64,000 bases of DNA. Origin: Trichobilharzia szidati. Lineage: Eukaryota; Platyhelminthes; Trematoda; Strigeidida; Schistosomatidae. The position numbers were made by a program, and so were the translations under genes. The stretch lies in NCBI GenBank assembly GCA_944472155.2, contig OX235271.1, positions 36,630,633 to 36,694,632 on the forward strand. Reading direction: 5' to 3'. Below are positions 56,983 to 64,000 of the stretch, piece after piece; positions within the stretch are counted from its first letter, which is position 1, and each line of letters opens with the position of its first letter. The notes beneath the pieces are model-generated. The model did not search any database and was not told the origin of the DNA. It saw only the letters and a program-made list of their open reading frames with translations.

Positions 56983-57179
56983 GTATGCATAAGTGCACTA
57001 TCACAGCATTGTGTATACATCTATCTGATGAAGTGGTTCTGTCGTACATCGACTAAATAAAGTTGTTGACAAAAAACAAATTTTATATTCCTCTTCTACT
57101 TCTTCATGGATTATAATCTGTCAGTGAATGCTGAGATGGTCACTGACACTAACAGTAAGTTTATGTTCTCATGGCAATG

Positions 57180-57510
57180 AAAGACACTACCATTAAGTGA
57201 CAGGTTGGAGTTCTCGAGATTCTAAGAACCAATTGTTGGAGATAATTAGTGATGATATGGTTCAAAATCATTCTCAGTGGCGTAAATGCAATCATTCTTT
57301 GTTCTATTCTCCCATATCCATTAAAACTCTCATGATTTGGCATGTTACTTTGCTTTTCTTTCTCCCTAACATTTCTGCGTATTACTATTCTTTTGAATCT
57401 CGTTTTTCCGTCTTATGTCTCCCTGTGTGTGTGTGTGTGTGTGCTACATGGAGTGTAGCAACATGACCTGGTACAATTCTGTGCAGCAAAGTTCTATGCT
57501 GATGAAACCA
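57180..57510 (+). repeat. RTE-clade LINE 3' tail
   Basis: TCTCGAGATTCTAAGAACCA gives the RDSKNQLLEII relic of NQWLETI, followed by the 3' untranslated part with CTCCCATATCCATTAAAACT and GTGCAGCAAAGTTCTATGCT. A TG run lies at 57424-57443. It is 5'-truncated. Confidence 0.7.
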
Positions 57511-58454
57511 GTCAGTTTATAGGATAGTGGGATGTACACGCCGTGTAATATTAATGTCCCTCATATCATTGTAGAAAATTAATCCATCAGTGCTTAAGTA
57601 ATTGAACTAACTATCTCCCTGCAACTAATCTTAGATATTATCATCATTATTTTCTGCGATAGTAACAATTTCATCGATCATTTTATTGATGATAGTCAAC
57701 AACAAGAAAAATGAATACTTTGTTGTGATATAAAGTATGTCAGTTTCTAGAGCAATAGGCTTTAAATACGGAGGAGGGAGAGAGCTGCATTTTTCTTTTC
57801 TCTACTGTGCCACACTCTACTAGTTAGTGTTCAGTAGTAATGGTGGCAGAAGACACTTTAGTGCGTTAATAATTTTTGTCCACTTCTAATCATCATTATA
57901 TCGTATACATATTCTAGTCTTTGTCTGTGTGTGTGTGTATATGCATGAACACATACACATATATATGTACACATTGTTTTCACCCGCCGTAGAAATAACT
58001 ATCACATCACATGTTATTACTTTTCTACCCTTTCTGGTTTTAGTTTATTACCAGTCCATTCATGTTAGAGAAAGAGAGCTGTGTTTATGTGCGTGTGTAT
58101 ATGTATGTGTATTTATGTGAGGATGATTCATCCTTTTTATGCCTTTACTCTCTTTTTTGTCTCTATAGCCTCTTATTACCATAGCTAGTAGAGTCATGTA
58201 TACAATACTGTAACGAAAGTAAAGTGTATAGTATATTTAAGCGCAACAGTTGTCTAGGCCATTTTCATTTTGTACTTAACGACATTTAAAAAAAAGAGGA
58301 TAGTTATTATTTTGTAATTATGCTTAACTTACATGGTAGAAAGGAATCTGATTTTCATTCACACTTGGATGTAAACGGGTACCACGCTAATGTCTTATAG
58401 CTATGTATGTGTACATTTTTAGGTTACTTGACCTTAATACCCTCCTACCCCATA

Positions 58455-58910
58455 GCTGGTTGTAAGCCCGACAAAGCGGTAAGGTGTTGAAGGGCGTGAG
58501 GCTAGCAACCTTACCTGGTAGAAAAAACACTGATCCTACTGAAACTTCAAAACTGAAGTTTGAAGTTTTATTGTAACGGTAGAAGACGAGAAACTTGGTA
58601 AGGTAATATTTATTTGAAGTTTGGCATCGCTGTATAGCAAAATTATGTACACCTTATCCTCAAATCACCATTTGAACAGATCTTCTGTGTTGTGCTTGCT
58701 ACTTCTAGCCTTCATATTGTGTTTTTTTGTGTGTGTGTTCCTTTCACGTATCCCATGTATCTTCTCAAAGCTGTATCATTTGCTTTCTCTGACATGAAAT
58801 CTATCTCCCTGCTATATTTGATGCTTTTCTACCAATGAACGTCTCTTGATATACTACTGATAAATCTTATCAGTAGCGCACACGTCACACTATGTTCCAC
58901 TTTGAACGCA
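58455..58910 (+). repeat. Interrupted Sm-alpha-like SINE fragment
   Basis: The body GGCGTGAGGCTAGCAACCTT (58490-58515) and GATCCTACTGAAACTTCAAA are followed at about 58571 by TGTAACGGTAGAAGACGAGA, which resembles the reverse-strand end of solo LTR B. The SINE tail CTATGTTCCACTTTGAACGC resumes at about 58887. The interior of the insert does not clearly match LTR B, so its identity is open. Confidence 0.45.
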
Positions 58911-59317
58911 AATGATTAAGCTAATAATAATAATAATAAATGACCCTGAAACTATTGATGTGTTCACTCATGTGATATGCACGTTAAATCTGAAGAGAAA
59001 AAATGACTCGTTTAAAACAATTAAGAGTAATTTTCGGAAAATACTGGAAGCTGCGGCTCTCAGAGATTATAACACAAATCTCAAAAAAGCAAATTTGTTC
59101 CATCATTATCATTCTGTTTCATAAAGTAAACTAGTGTTATACACTTAAGATTTAACTAGGCCTTTATAAGACGCTGCCTTGAAAAGGAGGAATACCTTCT
59201 ATCTATTAGTCAACACTGAGTGTAGGAATGGTATTTTACAAATAAATGGGAAAACCTTCATCAAAATAACCTTCAATTTTTTGGGTACAAAAGACACGTA
59301 TGGCATTTGCCAACATC

Positions 59318-59545
59318 TCTGGGTGCATCGGTGGCACCGGCAAAATGCTCACCGATCACGCATGTGGTCCAAGGTTCGATCCCCGGCCGATGCACTCCTT
59401 GACATCGCTAAGCCAGTAATAAAGAGGGAAGGTTGGACATGAGGCTAGCAACCCCATCCCGTAAAAATAAACACTACTGCTACCGAAACCTCAAAGCTCT
59501 AGCTTGTAGCCCTATGTTCCACTGGGAACGTAAAGGAATAGAAAA
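59318..59545 (+). mobile_element. Sm-alpha-like SINE
   Basis: It has a GTGCATCGGTGGCACCGGCA head, GGTTCGATCCCCGGCCGATG B-box-like part, ACATGAGGCTAGCAACCCCA body, and CCCTATGTTCCACTGGGAAC tail with an A-rich end. It matches the copy at 56485 throughout. Confidence 0.8.
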
Positions 59546-59734
59546 AAAAACATCTCTGTTGCAGACGTGATACATTTCAAAGAAAAGTTAATTCTATCGA
59601 TATTCATATTGAGTTGACTTTCTTCACTGTAATTCGAATACTATTCACTACGAGTCAGTCAGTTAACCTTAGGAATTTAGATAGCAAGTTTTCGAAATCA
59701 ACTGATCTATTATTTTGTTTCTAGTATACTTTAT

Positions 59735-60024
59735 CTTTGATTGGACGCTAGCTAGCGTCATGCGTTTAGTCCTTTGTTTGGTGTAGACTGAGTTCTATCA
59801 GTCGACCTTGTAATGCGGCCACTATGCTACGTGGCTCTACATCATGGTGCACTCAGAATTGTGAGCTGTTACCAGATGGTTGGAGGTAAGTGCTGACGAG
59901 TGCACAGTGACAGCAAGTGACGTAGCATGGTGGCCACATTGTGAACTGGATTGGTAGAATTCAGTCTACACAAACACCAAGGACTAGGACTAGAGGCATG
60001 ACACTAGTTAGTGTCCAATCAAAA
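59735..60024. mobile_element. Foldback/MITE-like element with about 110-bp inverted arms
   Basis: The left arm (59735-59850) and the reverse complement of 59910-60024 correspond through TTTGATTGGAC, TGTAGACTGA.TTCTA, GTGGCCA and ATGCTACGT. Only about 60 bp separates the arms. It has no coding capacity, and the target duplication is not evident. It lies in PAK intron 2, upstream of exon 3. Confidence 0.65.
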
Positions 60025-60466
60025 GTATTCAACACAGTTCTTCAGGAGGTCAACTTCCAGTTCGATTAGCTCACAGGCAATGTCTGATTACAGCAATGGG
60101 TGGCACGGGATACAAGTTCTTCCAAGATTTCAGACACGGCTTTCTGATGAGTGTCAGGTAACACGAAATCTGAGTGTCAGGCTTTCTGCCGACTGCCTCC
60201 AACCATCTAATAACAACAATACTTTATCTTTACATAAATGCGAGACAGATATGTTTGTCAAATATCTTGAAGTTTATTTACAGTCCAACCCAAACAGGGG
60301 CCTCGAAATGTACTGTCTCTCTACATGCCTATGTTGATGTTTTTCTTCACTCCTAATTGTTCCTTAGACGAGTTAATGACAATTCCGTTTTGAATTAATA
60401 TGATTCATCCAAGAACATCATACATTATCATTATTTGTTTTCTTTTTTTTCCCCATTCTATTGTAG

Positions 60467-60588
60467 TAAAAATGTTCCGTTTTCCAAAATTTGGCCGATC
60501 AGAAAAGACTGAACCACAAATATCCGGTCCAACTGAAGTTACGCATAATCTGCATGTAGCATTTGATAAGTCAACAGGTGAAATTAAG
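60467..60588 (+). CDS. PAK: p21-activated kinase, exon 3 (CRIB domain)
   Basis: The acceptor CCATTCTATTGTAG ends at 60466 and the donor GTCAGT starts at 60589. The 122-nt exon begins with TA, completing GTA (Val) with the G left by exon 2, and ends in phase 0. It encodes MFRFPKFGRSEKTEPQ and then ISGPTEVTHNLHVAFDKSTG, the Cdc42/Rac interactive binding motif (consensus ISxP..H..HVGFD..TGE). The usual HVGFD Gly is Ala here and the following Phe of TGEF is Ile. The next conserved segment (GMPEQW in human PAK) and the kinase domain are not in the window, so the gene continues to the right. Confidence 0.85.
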
Positions 60589-60829
60589 GTCAGTTGTCAG
60601 TGTGCTTTTTTAATGCTGAATTATGCAGTCCATCTAGCTTATTTTAACATATTTATGATTACAAATTTAGATAACTGTACCTAACCCCCTGCACAGGATG
60701 TTTGTCTTGTCAACTGGAATTAAAAACTGTGCTTAGATCGATCTACAGACTGTGTTAGACAAATACAAATGTTATGAACACTGAATGGATATGACCAGCT
60801 TGATTAGCTGTTTATCCACAGGAAATCCA

Positions 60830-61340
60830 TACCTCAAGTTAGAGAGAATCATTAAAAATCAGGGAGTGCTGGGCATCTGTTCCGCCCTAGATTCCAACTC
60901 TTCAGAAGTACCCAGGACCTTCACAGGATACGAAGTGAACTTATTGACTATTCAGTCATTGGGGTGGAATCCAGTGGACTTCTATCAATTCGCTATTTAT
61001 ATCTCCACCGTGAGTGAGAAATCGTAGTCATTAGCGTCGACCATGTAGGGTGTGAAGACAAATACTCTCCGATGACGTCGGCTGATTGTGGCGTTAAAAA
61101 TCACAAATCCGCAGGAGTTAGAATTCATGGCCGATTGGATTCCGTTTCAGTGGCTGAATAGTCGATGAGCCCGCCTTGTATCGTCAGGGTCCTGGATTCG
61201 ATACCTGGTGGATTCATGGGTACGTCCTACCGGAGAGTCTTAAACTAGGACGGAACAGCTATACAATACTACCTGGTTTCCAATGATCCGCTAACTCATA
61301 TCAATCCGTGATCAAACCAAACAAATCGAATCCTTACAAA
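60830..61340. repeat. Dispersed tRNA-like repeat, composite
   Basis: It has TCAGTGGCTGAATAGTCGAT, CGTCAGGGTCCTGGATTCGA and the body GGACGGAACAGCTATACAAT, with TCCAATGATCCGCTAACTCA. An inverted partial copy starts at about 60840. The family is the same as at 55585. Confidence 0.55.
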
Positions 61341-61879
61341 CTAATACTTGCAAATTAGAACTGTTTTGTAAGTATATGCATATTTAGCCCAGCGTAATTG
61401 TTAAGGAAGCGTTGGGCTGATTCTGAAAACCATAGTACTACTGCTACTATATAGATTGCTGACTTCACTTGTCGTTTTTCGTTTTCATGTTTGGTTACAA
61501 GTAGATATGCAGGGTTAAAATTCACTTGTTCATAAGTATTTAACACAAAAGTACGCTCTCTCAATGCTGATCAGGAAATGACACACTTTGAGATTATAGA
61601 ACACCATTTAAGAAAGGAAATATGTATTTTCGGTAAATTCTTATTAGGCTTTACATTTGAAACAGTGTGAATCAATAGAATTAAATATGATCAAGAAGGA
61701 TTTAAGCAGAATAATAATAGTAATAAATTGGAAAACCAAGATTAAAATATGCAACTATAGCACAGTATGATATTGCTAATGAAGTTAGCAGTGCAAATAA
61801 AAATAATATTTAGTTATACGGTTCCATCGGGAAAACTATTCGAAGTCGAGATTGAAGGCCATGGGGGTGGAGAGGGACT

Positions 61880-62720
61880 GAACAAATTCTATCTAAACAC
61901 GAAGATTGGCTGAAAGCGTTTTATGGAAACTGCCTCAATTCTATGCTTAGTGATCGGAGGTGTACCAAACCAAGGGAATTGACATGATACCTTGTATAAA
62001 ATTGACTCCTGATTGATTTTTACTACTCATTTATCTAACCGTGTTAGACAGCGCTCAATAAGGCGACAATGGGCCTTCCGAGTTGTTCTGCCTATGTAAC
62101 CGTCCCCACAAGAATAGTTAAGTTTATAAGTGAGTGCACACATTGAGGTAGCCAGACTCAATAGCTTATCCTTCAGTTGCATTGGATTTATACGACGAGT
62201 GGTGAATTTTAAACATTGTGTTGCAGCAAAAATGTTTAAGCTATTATTTTTCTGAGTTTCGATGTCAGTAATTCAGTGGTTTGTGTCTTTTAAAAGGTAA
62301 AGTCATGTATATATACACGCTTATTTTGCACCGTTTGGAGGCATTTCCCTCTATCTTTTCTCATCATGGAGACTTTAACATGGATATCCGTTCTCCTTTT
62401 CTTTATTTCATTGTCAAGATTGTCGGTTGTGCAGATTTTTCTAGCACGAAACACCAGGGTACTGATGAGACTTTGTTTGTACGCAAGTAAAACAAACAAT
62501 CCGAAATGGGTGTGTGTTGGTCAACCCATTATTTTTTCCGGAAAATACCCCCTACTTAATACTCCCATCTTGCCTTTCTTGTTAACAGAACATCAAGAAA
62601 TGATAATGTATTGGCTTTTTTCTGTTTCGTACGTGTATTTAACGTTTTCGGAAGGACCTCGGTATTGATTTTATTCTTATACAAGGTAAAAGTATCATTC
62701 AGGCATCCACAGTAAAACGA
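61880..62720 (-). pseudogene. Penelope-like element fragment, RT end to GIY-YIG
   Basis: The minus-strand frames contain NDTFTLYKNKINTEVLPKTL near 62690 (after the RT YxDD region), a QDGSIKGGIFRKK segment near 62570, ARKICTTDNLDNEIKKRRTD-type linker text, KDKLLSLATSMCALTYKLNY, then SCGDGYIGRTTRKAHCRLIE near 62080, the GIY-YIG endonuclease core. The sequence differs from the 6173 and 29229 copies, so a second Penelope-like lineage is likely. Many stops are present. Confidence 0.65.
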
Positions 62721-62984
62721 GAGCTCACTCATTACATTCTTTCAATGGAGGATTCCTTTTAATTTTGTCATAAACAGCTTGGCTTGGTGTAAGTAGTGTT
62801 AATATTAAGAGGCGAAAGGAATATGCATCGAATATTGTTTTTGTCAACTAGAAGAATATATGTACATATCTTCTCACATAAAACTAAGAATTAAAATTTA
62901 TTCGAACCATTTCTCACTCGAATGGTGATACCATTTAATTTACTATTAATGGCGGAAACTAGTTCCAGGAAAGTGGTTCAATGC

Positions 62985-62986
<2 letters not shown>

Positions 62987-63033
<47 letters not shown>
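62987..63033. repeat. TA microsatellite
   Basis: A long, almost perfect TA dinucleotide run. The remaining 63035-63830 has short ORFs only, with GTTGTTGTTG and TTCTTCTTC runs near 63580 and 63690. Confidence 0.9.
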
Positions 63034-63834
63034 CAGGTTTTGCAACTGAAATAAGTAATACTAGTAGTGATAATAAATGGTACTATAGATAGATTATCTT
63101 TATGCCATTTGTATGCAGCGCCAAATTTCATCATGCCTATCACTCTACTTACTTGGTTTCAACTGTTCAATAGAAATTTACTATCTGAATATGCCAATCA
63201 TGTAGTAGTCGTGTTGTGTATGGTATAGTACGAAAATTAGGAAAATTAGCAGTATTTAATACACTCTGTGTATTTTATTTTATTCAACCGATACTTACTA
63301 ATTTATTATACTTTTGTACCTACCCTGGAATCATCATCATAAGGGAAGTAAACGTATATATACAATATATAATTATTTATTGTACTAAATATGCGACGGA
63401 AATCTGTTCACCTTAATCGACCAATCATATTCTTTCCAAGTTTTTTTTTAAATAAAACGTTTTATTATCTCTCTCACTTCATTTGTCTGTCTATTTTAAA
63501 TCATGGCATTAAGCCAAAACATGTGATGTGTATTATTGTATGTGTGAAAAAAGAAGTTGAGTAGTGATCTTTCGGTATTGTTGTTGTTGTTGTTCTATAG
63601 CCTACAGGACTGACTGTCGATTCTACCTTGAGAAAACATAACAATATAAAAAACCTAAATAATAAAGAAGAATTGTTCACCGTTGTTTTTCTCTTCTTCT
63701 TCTTCTTCAGATAGGTTGATTGATGTCAAACAGATTGATGCTTTGCTAGCTAATCGAGTTAGTTGTGTGTTACAAAACACAATTGAGACATGTGCATATG
63801 AAGTATAAGTCTTATCTGTATAAAATGGATTGGT

Positions 63835-64000
63835 GGTGGTTCAGTACGGTACGGTAGAAGGCTCGCCGACCACGCGTCATCTCTGGTTCAAGGTTCGATT
63901 CCTAGCTGATGAGTGCTTAAACCTGCCTCGCCTAGCCAGTAATAAGTTCGATAAAGAGGGAAGGAAGGTGTTGAGCGTACTGCTAGCAATCCTACATTTC
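63835..64000 (+). mobile_element. Sm-alpha-like SINE, cut by the window edge
   Basis: GGTGGTTCAGTACGGTACGG starts the head, then GGCTCGCCGACCACGCGTCA, GGTTCAAGGTTCGATTCCTA (B-box-like) and the body TGAGCGTACTGCTAGCAATC. It is a diverged copy running into the right edge. Confidence 0.7.

Noticed and set aside
57929..58120. 63-codon ORF rich in Tyr, His, Cys and Val
   Set aside because: It is generated by TG/TA-rich low-complexity DNA.
60011..60337. 108-codon plus-strand ORF upstream of PAK exon 3
   Set aside because: It begins inside the arm of the foldback element, shows no protein similarity, and has no splice fit to PAK exon 3.
62281..62668. Plus-strand ORFs of 69 and 100 codons
   Set aside because: They are antisense to the Penelope-like fragment on the minus strand, whose motifs are recognisable.

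Overview
The window looks like nuclear DNA of a schistosome (blood fluke): AT-rich, intron-rich and packed with nested retroelements. The basis is recognised families: RTE-clade LINEs resembling SR2, CR1/Jockey-type LINEs with ATT-repeat tails, Penelope-like elements, tRNA-derived SINEs resembling Sm-alpha, gypsy and BEL/Pao LTR elements, and a MULE transposase relic. The species was not determined.

The left end (1-5835) holds the most unusual object. It is an LTR-bounded unit (394-bp LTRs at 931-1324 and 5442-5835) whose single 1352-codon intronless ORF is a four-part chimera: a short gag-like coiled-coil leader, seven alpha-spectrin repeats, most of the catalytic domain of dipeptidyl peptidase III (DPP3), and a BEL/Pao integrase-tail (DUF5641-like) segment. 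It has no reverse transcriptase, protease or integrase core. The tail of a second, apparently identical copy lies directly upstream and shares the middle LTR. This looks like a non-autonomous LTR element that transduced two host mRNAs. In its DPP3 part two of the three zinc ligands are replaced.

Two host genes can be traced by exons whose splice phases fit. On the minus strand, exons at 26626-26840, 19928-20007 and 7015-7288 join in frame into an unrecognised protein, and the chimeric element lies in sense-opposed orientation beyond the last of them. On the plus strand, exons at 47629-47840, 54052-54137 and 60467-60588 encode the N-terminus of a group I p21-activated kinase (PAK): the PxxP motif, a basic linker and a CRIB domain. 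The gene runs off the right edge. A further exon-like ORF (56761-56982) lies in PAK intron 2 but has the wrong phase to belong to PAK.

The rest is mostly mobile DNA. From 6.2 to 10.5 kb there are a Penelope remnant with a 31-bp inverted repeat and RTE fragments. From 10.6 to 14.3 kb lies a nearly complete SR2-like LINE, broken by one clear frameshift. From 14.4 to 17 kb there is a nest of RTE, SINE and three related solo LTRs. From 17.6 to 25.5 kb there are LINE fragments in or around TIR/MITE-like units. From 28 to 34.5 kb there are Penelope and gypsy relics. From 37.7 to 42.9 kb there is a MULE transposase split by a CR1-type LINE that itself carries a nested LINE tail. From 44 to 50.5 kb there are two more CR1/Jockey RT fragments. 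The PAK introns carry LINE, SINE, foldback and Penelope fragments. Boundaries of degenerate elements are approximate, because they were set by reading translations and repeats by eye.
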